Shown in pieces: positions 36,407 through 44,712 of a stretch of DNA of 64,000 bases. The notes under the pieces are model-generated. The model had not been told where the DNA came from. It searched no databases and was given only the letters and a program-made list of their open reading frames with translations. This DNA is from Clostridia bacterium (GTDB lineage Bacteria > Bacillota > Clostridia > Lachnospirales > Cellulosilyticaceae): the NCBI GenBank assembly GCA_029239755.1, contig JARBUI010000019.1:20633-84632 (forward strand), written 5' to 3'. The translations under genes and the position numbers were made by a program. Position 1 is the stretch's first letter. The number at the start of each line of letters is the position of its first letter.

Positions 36407-36907
36407 CATACAACATTGTTTGTATTTTTTCCCGCTGCCGCAAGTGCAAGGGTCATTACGTCCTACTTTTTTCTCTTTTACAACTGTTTTAGTTTTATTA
36501 TACTCTTTTTTAATTGAAGTTCTCTCATCAGCTGATAAAAGTTCTGACCATTGTGGAAGATTATAGAGCCATTCTGCTTTTGCGTCTAACATATTCCAAT
36601 AAAGCTTTTCTAAGTCAAAATCTAACTTCACAGAAGACTCCCCTGTTAGGTCATCAAGGTTATATTCTCCATTTTTAAGACTTGAATTAATACCATCTAC
36701 AAACCCTAAAAATTCGATTTCATCCATATTAAAACGTTTACCAAGTTCTGAGATAGTTCCTTCTACGATTTCTTCCCTATTAGAAAGCATATAGTCATAA
36801 ACATCTCTTTCTCTTGCTAAATAATTCTCAACTACTTTCTTATATTCTTCTACTGATCTTTCTTTAGCATCTTCACCATAATTATTCCATTGTTCATATA
36901 AAGTCAT
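36401..36907 (-). CDS. SEC-C motif protein
   Basis: A 168-residue protein whose C-terminus [18 protein letters not shown] is a complete SEC-C zinc motif, as at the tail of SecA and in many small proteins of Firmicutes. The N-terminal 140 residues are helical ([33 protein letters not shown]) and match a group I have seen annotated only as SEC-C domain-containing protein. SEC-C binds ribosomes or SecB in SecA; the role here is unknown. AAGGAG precedes the ATG. It follows the flavin reductase gene by 14 bases, so they share a transcript. Confidence 0.85.
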   Translation of the reverse strand: MTLYEQWNNYGEDAKERSVEEYKKVVENYLARERDVYDYMLSNREEIVEGTISELGKRFNMDEIEFLGFVDGINSSLKNGEYNLDDLTGESSVKLDFDLEKLYWNMLDAKAEWLYNLPQWSELLSADERTSIKKEYNKTKTVVKEKKVGRNDPCTCGSGKKYKQCCMK

Positions 36908-36921
36908 TACAATTCTCCTTT

Positions 36922-37422
36922 TTACTTTAAATAGGTGCCTACTATTTCACCATAGTAGAGTACGTGATAGTTATTATCATTATAGAATGTTGTTGCCATG
37001 TCAGGCATAATCGTTTGACTGGTAACTTCTTGTCTGCTAATAATTTTACATTCATAATGTAACTCACATTCCCCGACAAGAGGTGCATTCACCTTATGGG
37101 CTTTTAATTTGGTAAGATTCAAATCCTGCCATTTATCACAGTCTCTTCCCGACTTGCTTCCACAATAACCTAATTCTTTTTTAAGATTAGCCTGCAGTGG
37201 AATACTCACCGTAAAACAGTCTGACGCCTCAATTAATCTATAAGTATGTCTTGAGTATCTTACCATAACCATAAAAATAGGTTTTCCCCACATAAAGCCA
37301 ATGGTCCCCCATCCAATTGTCATGGTATTATCTTCATTACCATCAGACACACTTAAGAATGCTCCTTTCGGAAGCGCTTCTAGTACTTCTTTAGCATACT
37401 CATTATACATTACTTCTTTCAC
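36922..37422 (-). CDS. Flavin reductase family protein
   Basis: A 166-residue FMN-binding split-barrel protein of the flavin reductase-like group. Motifs include [41 protein letters not shown] and the [21 protein letters not shown] stretch, both typical. Such proteins reduce free flavin or act with an oxygenase. The first in-frame GTG (37431) overlaps the ribosome binding site, so I take the GTG at 37422, eight bases from AAGGAG. It heads a two-gene unit with the SEC-C protein. Confidence 0.88.
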   Translation of the reverse strand: MKEVMYNEYAKEVLEALPKGAFLSVSDGNEDNTMTIGWGTIGFMWGKPIFMVMVRYSRHTYRLIEASDCFTVSIPLQANLKKELGYCGSKSGRDCDKWQDLNLTKLKAHKVNAPLVGECELHYECKIISRQEVTSQTIMPDMATTFYNDNNYHVLYYGEIVGTYLK

Positions 37423-37497
37423 TTTTACCACTCCTTATTTTTACATATTATCCATCATTCTATACAATTTATATATATGGAATAGGAGCTTGTGTTA

Positions 37498-38979
37498 TTA
37501 TATTAAAAAACCTCTTACGATGTCTTTCATTTCACTAACTTCACATACTGTCTGATGTTTGATAGGTCTTTCTGCTATTTGATCCATAGCTTGTGGCATA
37601 TCTCCTTTTATCAGTTTATGCATTTCTTCTAACAATGTGAAGTCATCTGTTTTTTCATGTTTGCTATCTATCGCTGTCATAACACTGTTTGTAAACTTAT
37701 AAGGACTTGCAGTAGATATAATCACACTAGGCACTGTATCTTCTGTTTCTTTAGTATACTGGTCATAAACGGCATAGGCTACTGCCGTATGTGTATCCAT
37801 AAGATATCCATCCTCTTCATATACCTTTTTTATATAAGCTTTTGTTGTTTCATCATCCGCATAACCACCATAAAAGTCTGAAAGCTCATTTTTCATACTT
37901 TCTGTAATAGCATACTTCCCTTCATTCTTTAGATTGTTCATCATATCTGTTACAAGTTTTGTATCTTCGCCGCTTATATGATAAAGAAGTCTTTCAAGAT
38001 TACTTGAAATAAGAATATCCATAGAAGGAGAAATAGTGAGATGGAAATCCCTGTTTCTATCGTAGATTCCTTCTTCAAAAAAATCAAACAGGACTTTGTT
38101 AGTATTAGATGCACATATAAATTTGTTAATAGGGAGCCCCATATTTTTAGCGTAATAGCCCGCAAGGATATTTCCAAAATTACCTGTTGGCACTACCACA
38201 TTCATTGGTTCTCCGCTTTTTAGTTTACCCTCTCTTATTAATTTTGTATAGGCAGCAAAATAATAAACTACTTGTGGTACCAATCTTCCTATATTAATAG
38301 AATTTGCAGAAGAAAACTTATACTCTTTATCAGCAACTTCTTTCTCAAATGCTTTATCAGAAAAAATTTCTTTTACGCCAGTCTGGCAGTCGTCAAAATT
38401 CCCTTTTACTCCTACGACTAAAGTGTTTTCTCCTTCTTGAGTAACCATCTGTCTCTTTTGAACTTCACTTACACCTTCTTCTGGAAAAAATACAATAATT
38501 TTAGTTCCTTCTACATTTGCAAAACCTTCTAATGCAGCTTTACCTGTATCTCCTGAAGTCGCTGTTAAAATAACAATATCTTTGCTTTCTTTATTATACT
38601 TTTTACTTGTCAGCATAAAATAAGGCAGTATTGATAATGCCATATCTTTAAAAGCTATAGTTGGTCCATGAAAAAGTTCCAAAAAGTTTGCCGTCTTAGT
38701 AGTTACTAAAGGGGTAATCTCCTCATTATCAAATTTTTCATCATATGCATGTTCAATACAATATTTTAAATCCTTTTCTTCTATATCCTCAAAAAACAAT
38801 TTAATAACACGATACGCAAGCTCTTTATAATCCCATGAATTTGCCTCTTCAAGATTAAAGTCTATTTTAGGAATACTTACAGGAACAAATAGTCCTCCCT
38901 CTTCTGATATGCCTTGAAGGATCGCTTGTGTAGCTGTAATATTTTCTAATTTTTTTCTAGTACTTGTATAAAGACTCAT
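37498..38979 (-). CDS. thrC: Threonine synthase
   Basis: A 493-residue pyridoxal-phosphate enzyme that makes threonine from O-phosphohomoserine. Family hallmarks are STRKKLENITATQAILQGISEEGGLFVP at the start, ELFHGPTIAFKDMALS with the cofactor-binding Lys, TATSGDTGKAALEGFA, VVPTGNFGNILAGYYA and PYKFTNSVMTAID. It is the long bacterial/yeast type. AAGGAG precedes the ATG by seven bases. It stands alone; no hom or thrB gene is close. Confidence 0.96.
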   Translation of the reverse strand: MSLYTSTRKKLENITATQAILQGISEEGGLFVPVSIPKIDFNLEEANSWDYKELAYRVIKLFFEDIEEKDLKYCIEHAYDEKFDNEEITPLVTTKTANFLELFHGPTIAFKDMALSILPYFMLTSKKYNKESKDIVILTATSGDTGKAALEGFANVEGTKIIVFFPEEGVSEVQKRQMVTQEGENTLVVGVKGNFDDCQTGVKEIFSDKAFEKEVADKEYKFSSANSINIGRLVPQVVYYFAAYTKLIREGKLKSGEPMNVVVPTGNFGNILAGYYAKNMGLPINKFICASNTNKVLFDFFEEGIYDRNRDFHLTISPSMDILISSNLERLLYHISGEDTKLVTDMMNNLKNEGKYAITESMKNELSDFYGGYADDETTKAYIKKVYEEDGYLMDTHTAVAYAVYDQYTKETEDTVPSVIISTASPYKFTNSVMTAIDSKHEKTDDFTLLEEMHKLIKGDMPQAMDQIAERPIKHQTVCEVSEMKDIVRGFLI

Positions 38980-39189
38980 TGGCTATCTCCTTTTCTTTAA
39001 ACTTCTGTGTTCTGCATAATGCGACTTTTTATATATGTGATTATAACATTTTATTGAATAAATGCAAAATAATATTAACTAATTAACTATTTTTTACTAT
39101 TTTGCAAGCGATACTTAAATCTAAATAAAAATCCCCTTTTATCTAAGTACTATAAAATAAGTGATTATGTATTTTTTCGACTTATTTGT

Positions 39190-39218
39190 AACATAACTGT
39201 CAAAAGTTTCATACCTTA
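39190..39218 (+). promoter_or_regulatory. Candidate sigma-K-type promoter
   Basis: AACA at 39190-39193 and CATACCTTA at 39210-39218 are separated by 16 bases. This fits the mother-cell sigma-K consensus (AC, then 16-17 bases, then CATA-NNN-TA). It lies 79 bases upstream of a pair of cysteine-rich proteins, consistent with spore coat expression. A hairpin-forming inverted repeat (39216-39262) follows in the leader. Confidence 0.5.
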
Positions 39219-39296
39219 TAGTAGAGAAAAATAATGCGGTATACATTCCGCTTCTCTATAGTCCATTAAAGTCATAAATTATTAGGAGGTATTTTT

Positions 39297-39485
39297 ATGG
39301 GATATCAACATGATATAGGATGTCTTGTGAATCAAAGAGTAATTATTAGAGTCGATCGTTGTAGTTACTGTGTAATTATAGCACAAATTTGCCCATGTTA
39401 TATAAGAGCAATCGAACTTGGCAGTGGCAATGTTAAATATTTTAACTTCGATCGTATAGACTACATTGAGGATCTTTTACCTTAA
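39297..39485 (+). CDS. Short cysteine-rich protein, paralog of the next gene
   Basis: A 62-residue protein rich in Ile, Val, Arg and Cys (Cys at about 9, 22, 25, 32 and 34): LVNQRVIIRVDRCSYCVIIAQICPCYIRAIELGSGNVKYFNFDRIDYIEDLLP. It aligns over its length with the C-terminal domain of the following gene, including LxNQR, CxxCVIII, the C-x-I-xA block and the KYFNFDRID/VYFNLNRVD strand plus IED-LP end. The five-strand pattern suggests a small Sm/LSm-like or CotB-like beta barrel. AGGAGG precedes the ATG. Function is unknown; I infer a spore coat component. Confidence 0.75.
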   Translation: MGYQHDIGCLVNQRVIIRVDRCSYCVIIAQICPCYIRAIELGSGNVKYFNFDRIDYIEDLLP

Positions 39486-39532
39486 TTGTAATCTCGGTTT
39501 AATTTTCATATCATTAATAAGGAGGATTTAAT

Positions 39533-39985
39533 ATGAGTTGTTGTAGAAAAAATCAAGGAAATTTTTATACTCGCCCTTTTGACGGCACTGCTAATCCTTA
39601 TGTAGCTGGTGCTACTAGTCCTTATGGTTATGGCCCTTGCCCAAGTGCTGTTAGCCCTTATGGACCAGATCAATGTGATAACGTAGGAGATTATTGCGTA
39701 AATGTATGCCCAGACAATTTACCTCATCAACCAATTGGTGTAGGCGGCATATCCAGCCCATGCTATAATAATACTGATGTACCTTGTGGATGCAGTTTAA
39801 GAGACGCTGCTTGCAGACTTATTAATCAGAGAACGATTATCCATGTTGAAGGCTGCAAAATGTGCGTAATTATTATTGCTGTTGGCAAATGCTTTATTAA
39901 AGCAGTTAACTATGCTAATAATAAGGTTGTATACTTTAACTTGAATCGTGTAGACAGTATCGAAGATGTACTTCCACGTTGCTAA
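39533..39985 (+). CDS. Cysteine-rich two-domain protein, probable spore coat component
   Basis: A 150-residue protein. Residues 1 to about 85 are rich in Cys, Pro, Tyr and Gly (CCRKNQGNFYTRPFDGTANPYVAGATSPYGYGPCP..., later DYCVNVCPDN), a low-complexity composition like coat or crust proteins. Residues about 93-150 repeat the domain of the preceding gene. Fourteen cysteines in total could form disulfides or bind metal. The two genes are 47 bases apart, each with AGGAGG-like sites, and the unit ends at the terminator at 40013-40050. I know no named family. Confidence 0.75.
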   Translation: MSCCRKNQGNFYTRPFDGTANPYVAGATSPYGYGPCPSAVSPYGPDQCDNVGDYCVNVCPDNLPHQPIGVGGISSPCYNNTDVPCGCSLRDAACRLINQRTIIHVEGCKMCVIIIAVGKCFIKAVNYANNKVVYFNLNRVDSIEDVLPRC

Positions 39986-40012
39986 TCATTTAAATTAAAT
40001 ACTAGCGTATTT

Positions 40013-40052
40013 AAAATGCCAGCAGATAGTTTACTATCTGCTGGCATTTTTA
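40013..40052. terminator. Bidirectional terminator between the cysteine-rich genes and sigH
   Basis: Perfect 17-bp arms 40013-40029 and 40034-40050 with AAAA and TTTTT flanks. It serves the plus-strand pair and the convergent sigH. Confidence 0.88.
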
Positions 40053-40079
40053 TAAATCTCATTTAAGAGCTGTACTAAA

Positions 40080-40730
40080 TTAATTTCGCCTGATGTCTCC
40101 TAGTTTCTTCTTAATTCTTTGAAGGGCATTATCAATAGCTTTTACGGGTTTATCCAGCAGATGTGCTATTTCATGATAATTTTCTCCTTGGGTATAAAGA
40201 TTAAGAACTTCCCATTCTAACTTACTGAGCGCCTTTAAGATATGTTCATTTAGAACCTTAAGATTCTCTTGATTGATAACTTCATCCTCTGGAGTTACAC
40301 ATTCATTATTTTTTATGATGTCCATCAGCGTAATACTTTCTTCTTCCTCATCTGTACTTTTACTGCTAATTGGAAGGTTTAATGAAATACTTGTATTAAG
40401 GGGCATATGCTTTTGCCTGGATACCATTTTAAAAGCTGTACTAATTTGTCTTGTAATACATATTGTTGCAAAAGACTTAAAACTTGTTTCTTTATTTGGA
40501 TTATAATCGCATATCGCTTTAAATAGGCCAATCATTCCTTCTTGAACAAGGTCTTCTTTATCAGCTCCAATAAAATAATTTGCTTTTATTTTAGCCCTGA
40601 CAAACTTCTTATAACGCTGTACTAAAACTTCAACGGCTTCTTTTTGGTCATTGCGATATAAATGTATAAGCTCTTCGTCTGACATTAACTCTAGTCCTTT
40701 AATATTAAGACTTTGCTCCTTAATAATCAT
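40080..40730 (-). CDS. sigH: RNA polymerase sporulation sigma factor SigH
   Basis: A 216-residue sigma-70-family factor. SigH (Spo0H) directs transcription at the transition to stationary phase and the start of sporulation. Region 2 has DLVQEGMIGLFKAICDYNPNKETSFKSFATICITRQISTAF with the core-binding and -10 recognition helices; region 4 ends in ENYHEIAHLLDKPVKAIDNALQRIKKKL for -35 recognition. Length and order match SigH. GGAGGGG precedes the ATG. It follows yacP by 13 bases, the usual clostridial arrangement downstream of rlmB. Confidence 0.95.
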   Translation of the reverse strand: MIIKEQSLNIKGLELMSDEELIHLYRNDQKEAVEVLVQRYKKFVRAKIKANYFIGADKEDLVQEGMIGLFKAICDYNPNKETSFKSFATICITRQISTAFKMVSRQKHMPLNTSISLNLPISSKSTDEEEESITLMDIIKNNECVTPEDEVINQENLKVLNEHILKALSKLEWEVLNLYTQGENYHEIAHLLDKPVKAIDNALQRIKKKLGDIRRN

Positions 40731-40743
40731 CCTGCACCCCTCC

Positions 40744-41265
40744 TTAATCTACTTTACCTCTTCGGAGTTTCTCCATTTTTTCTAATGTTTCCTTATTCAT
40801 CCAACTTTCCAGCGGATTATTTTTTACCTGAGGATGCGTATTAATGTATGTTTTGTTCGTTTGTCTTTTAAGCTGTATTTCTTCCAGTAGTTCTGCAGCA
40901 GATACTCTAATAGCTCCTGCACCTAAAATAATAACTTGTTCTGTTGCGTCAGACGTAGCAACTCTAACTTTATATTTTCTATGAATAGCCTTGGCTGTTT
41001 TTTCTATGTATTCATCTGCTGTTTCTTTTTCTTTTGTATATATAATATCTACATATTTGTTAAATGAGATAACTTGTCCCAAATTTCCCTTTACATTATA
41101 GGCATCGAACACAATAATTATTTGTTCTCCTATATATCCCTGGTGATCAATTAAAATTTGCACTAACTTATCTCTTGCATGATCTAAATTCTCTTTAGCT
41201 ATTTTATTTAAATATTCCCATCCAAACACCATATTATAACCGTCAACTAGCAAAAATGTTTCCAC
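40744..41265 (-). CDS. yacP: NYN-domain ribonuclease YacP (Rae1)
   Basis: A 173-residue NYN/PIN-fold protein. The acidic residues sit in LLVDGYNMVFGWEYL, IVFDAYNV and VATSDATEQVIILGAGA. Bacillus Rae1 (YacP) enters the ribosomal A site and cleaves mRNA at specific codons. The GTG start at 41265 lies behind GAGGAGGAC. It sits between rlmB and sigH, the order seen in many Firmicutes. Confidence 0.93.
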   Translation of the reverse strand: METFLLVDGYNMVFGWEYLNKIAKENLDHARDKLVQILIDHQGYIGEQIIIVFDAYNVKGNLGQVISFNKYVDIIYTKEKETADEYIEKTAKAIHRKYKVRVATSDATEQVIILGAGAIRVSAAELLEEIQLKRQTNKTYINTHPQVKNNPLESWMNKETLEKMEKLRRGKVD

Positions 41266-41375
41266 TTATGTCCTCCTCTCACCTCCATAATAGGTATTAT
41301 TTCTAGTATACTATAAAAAAATTTTTCTGTTAATAGTATAATACAAAAGAGATTACTAGGCTCAAGAAGAAAAAG

Positions 41376-41413
41376 AAACACAAGGGGAGATACCATCTCC
41401 TCTTGTGTTTTTA
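41376..41413 (-). terminator. Hairpin downstream of rlmB, possible terminator
   Basis: Arms around 41376-41390 and 41396-41410 form a near-perfect stem ending in AAACAC/GTGTTT, two bases after the rlmB stop. T residues follow on the minus strand with one interruption, so termination toward yacP may be partial. Confidence 0.55.
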
Positions 41414-41414
41414 A

Positions 41415-42597
41415 CTAGCCTTTAAATTTTCTTTGTCTTACTACTTCATAAACCATGACACTGGCTGCTACAGAAGCATTAAGCGAAGATACTTTTCCAT
41501 ACATCGGTATACTTATAACATAATCGCAGCCCTCTTTGGCAAGTTTAGATACCCCTTCGCCTTCACTCCCTACTACAATAGCTATAGGTCCTGTTAAGTT
41601 TTCCTCATACATCATTTTACCATCCATATCTGCACACGCAATCCATAGGCCTTTTTCTTGCAGCTCTTTAATAGTTTGTGCAATATTAGTTACTTTAGCA
41701 ACTTTCATATATTCTATAGCCCCTGCTGATGACTTTGCCACTGTACCAGATAATCCTACTGCTCTTCTTTTTGGAATAATAATGCCATGTACTCCGGCAT
41801 TATGAGCAGATCTAATAATAGCCCCTAGATTATGAGGATCTTGTATGTTTTCTAGAATAAGTACAAAAGGAGGCTCATCTTTATCTTTTGCTTCTTGTAA
41901 GATATCATCTATCTCTACGTAACTTTGAGCTGCTGCATAGGCTACAACACCTTGATGCTTTTCTCTTCCAGTTATCTCATCTAGTTTTGATTTTTCAGCT
42001 TCGATAATGACAATGCCCTTATCCTTAGCCTCTCCTACAATCTTAATAATAGAACCTTCTTTTTCTCCCTTTTGCACTAAAAGTTTATCAATATCTCTGC
42101 CTGCTTTTAGGGCTTCTATAACTGCATTTCTGCCATAAAGGATATTTTCATCAATTGGTCTTTCCTCTTCAAACTTATCCTGCTCAAACCTATTAGGCCT
42201 ATTATCTCTGCCTCTAAATCCTTTTTGTTTATAATCCTCTTGTTTTGGCGCGTCTTGCTTAAATGCTTCTTTTCTATAACCTTCTTGCTTTGGTTTTCCT
42301 TGCCATGATCCTTCTTTTTTGTATCCCTCTTGTTTTGGTTTTCCTTGCCATGATCCTTCTTTTTTATAACCTTCCTGTTTTGGTTTTCCTTGCCATGATC
42401 CTTCTTTTTTATAACCTTCCTGTTTTGGTTGATCCTTCTTTTTTATTGCCTTCCTGTTTTGGTCTATCTTGCCATGATCCCTCTTTTTTATAGCCTTCTT
42501 GCTTTGGTTTTCCTTGTCCGAATCCGCTTGGCTTGTCACTCTTAAATTTACTTGTGCTATTGTTCCTAGGTTTATCTTTACCGTACGCAAATTTCAT
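41415..42597 (-). CDS. rlmB: 23S rRNA guanosine-2251 2'-O-methyltransferase RlmB, reading frame broken in N-terminal minisatellite
   Basis: The C-terminal 250 residues are a clear SpoU/TrmD (SPOUT) methyltransferase: ENILYGRNAVIEALKAGRDIDKLLVQ, ILENIQDPHNLGAIIRSAHNAGVHGIIIPKRR, VVGSEGEGVSKL, SIPMYGKVSSLNASVAASVMVYE. The only start with a ribosome binding site (AAGGAG, ATG at 42597) opens a different frame that runs through a Lys/Gln/Gly repeat and stops at 42409. One repeat unit lacks eleven bases at 42430/42431, and restoring them would join both frames. A TTG at 42590 opens the second frame but has no ribosome binding site. So the gene is frame-disrupted: phase variation, mutation or sequencing error. 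Confidence 0.85.
42238..42515 (-). repeat. 45-bp coding minisatellite in rlmB
   Basis: About six copies of a 45-base unit encoding GSWQGKPKQEGYKKE (some diverged), read on the minus strand. Most are full length; the copy at about 42418-42451 is 34 bases because TTCCTTGCCAT (plus strand) is missing after 42430. The encoded extension is strongly basic and probably disordered. The outer copies are the most diverged. Confidence 0.85.
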
Positions 42598-42603
42598 AAA
42601 TTA

Positions 42604-44211
42604 TTATTTCTCCTTTTTATTTAAAATCTCTTGAATATCTTTCTTTGTGACAGCTCCCGTTAGAAATATAAGTATAAGGTAAGCTATCCCTCCTACTGTA
42701 ATACTTACAAGCGTAATCAGTGCATTTTTAGCAAATGAGTTAGTGCCCATTATAAAGACAAGAATAAAGTTAGTCACCCAAGCTAAAGCTCCCATTACAA
42801 GTGTTGAAAGAAGGGGTTTAATAATCACAAGTGTTGTATTAAGTTTAAAGCCTGTAAACTTTTTCATCATCATGTAGTTATAAACAGCAAATACAGCATA
42901 CGCAGCAATGGATGCGAGTGCTGCTCCTACCACTTTAAGAGGTGTAGCTACTAAAACAATATTAAGTATAGTTTTAACAATAGCAGCAAGTCCTATTCCA
43001 ATAACGGGCTGCCATACCTTTCCTACACCTTGCAGGATACCTGTAAAAGCTTGTCCTAACATAATAAAGAGGATGCTAAGTGCCGCAACGGCAAGGATAT
43101 TCCCTCCATCTGGAGCATTAGCATAGATAAAATTCATGATAGGATTAGCAAGAACTGCAAGGCCGATTGAAGCGGGCATAGCCAAAAGAATAGCAAAGCG
43201 TGTCCCAAGTTCTATCTTTGTCTGTACTTCTTCTTTATCTTTTTTTGCAACAGCTTCTGAAATAGCAGGTACAAGCCCAATAACTAGTGCCATACCAAAA
43301 GTAAGCGGAAAGTTAATAAAGGTTGATACTTTTCCAAGCTGTCCAAAATAGGCATTAGCCATTTCTTTATCAAGCCCTGTTTCAGTTAAAGTTTTAATAA
43401 CTAATGCAGAGTCTATGAAATTAATAATAGAATTAACAGCTGCTCCTATAGAAATAGGTATAGCTATAACAAGTACCATTTTTGTAACTGTTTTAAAACT
43501 TACTTCTTTACTTTTTGAACTAGAACTCTCTTCAATCTCACGATTAATAGAACTTCTTTTACGCAAGTAGAAAAGAGCTAGTACAAGTGCTCCGCATATC
43601 CCGCCGGCTACAGCCCCAAAAGATGCTCCTCCAGCTGCTCTTCCTAGATCAGGAAAAAAGAAAAAGGCAAGTGCAAGTCCTACTATAACTCTTCCTAAGT
43701 TTTCTAACACTTGTGAAATAGCAGTGGGGGCCATATCCTGTGTACCTTGAAAGTAACCTCTAAAGACGCCCATAATACACACAAAAAACGGACTAAGGGC
43801 TAGTCCCCATAAAGAATATTTTGTTTCTGGCACCCATCCAAATGCACTAATCATAAATGGGGTTGCTAAAAAGATAAGTGCAGAAACAATAGCTCCTATT
43901 ATAAGCATAAGCTTCATGGTATGTGTAAAAATATCCTTAGCTGCTCTATATTCTCCTAAAACTCTTTTTTCTGCAACCAATTTAGCTATAGTAGATGGAA
44001 TCCCTACTATTGCAATTGCAGTAAATAATGTATAAATAGGATATCCTGCTTGGTAATATCCCATGCCTGTATCCCCAATAAGGTTTCCTAGCGGAACTCT
44101 AAAAAATGCACTTAGCACCTTTGCTATAAGTCCTGCTAGTGATAAAATAAATGCTCCTTTGATAAAAGTCTGTGTTGCATTCGAAGCATTTTTAACACTG
44201 TGTTTTGCCAC
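42604..44211 (-). CDS. Polysaccharide/lipid flippase of the MurJ-SpoVB family
   Basis: A 535-residue membrane protein with about 14 helices and the MOP-superfamily pattern: GAFILSLAGLIAKVLSAFFRVPLGNLIGDTGMGYYQAGYPIYTLF at the start, VPAISEAVAKKDKEEVQ in the middle. Members include SpoVB, which helps make the spore cortex, and lipid II flippases; which one this is cannot be fixed. It lies between rlmB and mrnC, transcribed with them, not in the usual spoVB neighbourhood. AGGAGGAATAA precedes the ATG. Confidence 0.9.
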   Translation of the reverse strand: MAKHSVKNASNATQTFIKGAFILSLAGLIAKVLSAFFRVPLGNLIGDTGMGYYQAGYPIYTLFTAIAIVGIPSTIAKLVAEKRVLGEYRAAKDIFTHTMKLMLIIGAIVSALIFLATPFMISAFGWVPETKYSLWGLALSPFFVCIMGVFRGYFQGTQDMAPTAISQVLENLGRVIVGLALAFFFFPDLGRAAGGASFGAVAGGICGALVLALFYLRKRSSINREIEESSSSKSKEVSFKTVTKMVLVIAIPISIGAAVNSIINFIDSALVIKTLTETGLDKEMANAYFGQLGKVSTFINFPLTFGMALVIGLVPAISEAVAKKDKEEVQTKIELGTRFAILLAMPASIGLAVLANPIMNFIYANAPDGGNILAVAALSILFIMLGQAFTGILQGVGKVWQPVIGIGLAAIVKTILNIVLVATPLKVVGAALASIAAYAVFAVYNYMMMKKFTGFKLNTTLVIIKPLLSTLVMGALAWVTNFILVFIMGTNSFAKNALITLVSITVGGIAYLILIFLTGAVTKKDIQEILNKKEK

Positions 44212-44238
44212 TGTTATTCCTCCTCATATTGCTCCCAC

Positions 44239-44661
44239 TCATAGCTCCTTGATGCCGAAGTTAATGAGTTCACCAATCCTCTTAATATTCCCTTGTAAAT
44301 ACAAATAACCTATAAGTGCTTCTAATCCTGTTGCATGTCTATACTCTGTTATATCGGCATTTTTTGGAGTAGAAATACTTTTTGCATTTCTACCCCTTCT
44401 CAGTACGTCCTGCTCCTCTTCACTTAGTTCAGCTTCAATTATATGATAAATCTGTGCTTGCGTACCAGCTCTCACTAGCTCTCTCGAAGCTTTATGAAGC
44501 TTATTAACAGGGGCATTGCCTTTATTAAGTACATAAGTACGTATAAACATTTCATACACAGCATCCCCTATATAAGCAAGCGCAAGAGGTGAGTACTCAT
44601 TAGCTTTATGCTTCACCCCACCTGCCGTGTGATTTAACAAGCTTTCTATATTCTCATTCAT
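44239..44661 (-). CDS. mrnC: Mini-ribonuclease 3
   Basis: A 140-residue RNase III-like nuclease that lacks the double-stranded RNA-binding domain and trims 23S rRNA ends. The RNase III signature is SPLALAYIGDAVYEMFIRTYVL, and the C-terminal EYRHATGLEALIGYLYLQGNIKRIGELINFGI carries the second catalytic helix. I chose the ATG at 44661 preceded by AAGGAG; a GTG five codons earlier lies in that site. It directly follows cysS, as in Bacillus. Confidence 0.95.
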   Translation of the reverse strand: MNENIESLLNHTAGGVKHKANEYSPLALAYIGDAVYEMFIRTYVLNKGNAPVNKLHKASRELVRAGTQAQIYHIIEAELSEEEQDVLRRGRNAKSISTPKNADITEYRHATGLEALIGYLYLQGNIKRIGELINFGIKEL

Positions 44662-44712
44662 ACCTTTCTCCTTCACAGCTATAAAGCTTCTTAGCCATAG
44701 AGCTTCCTAGCT

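Noticed and set aside
42263..42493. Leucine/phenylalanine-rich plus-strand ORF of 76 codons resembling a repeated membrane protein
   Set aside because: It is the antisense reading of the rlmB minisatellite and has no ribosome binding site.
42238..42515. Possible CRISPR array
   Set aside because: 45-base units are contiguous and in coding frame; no variable spacers.
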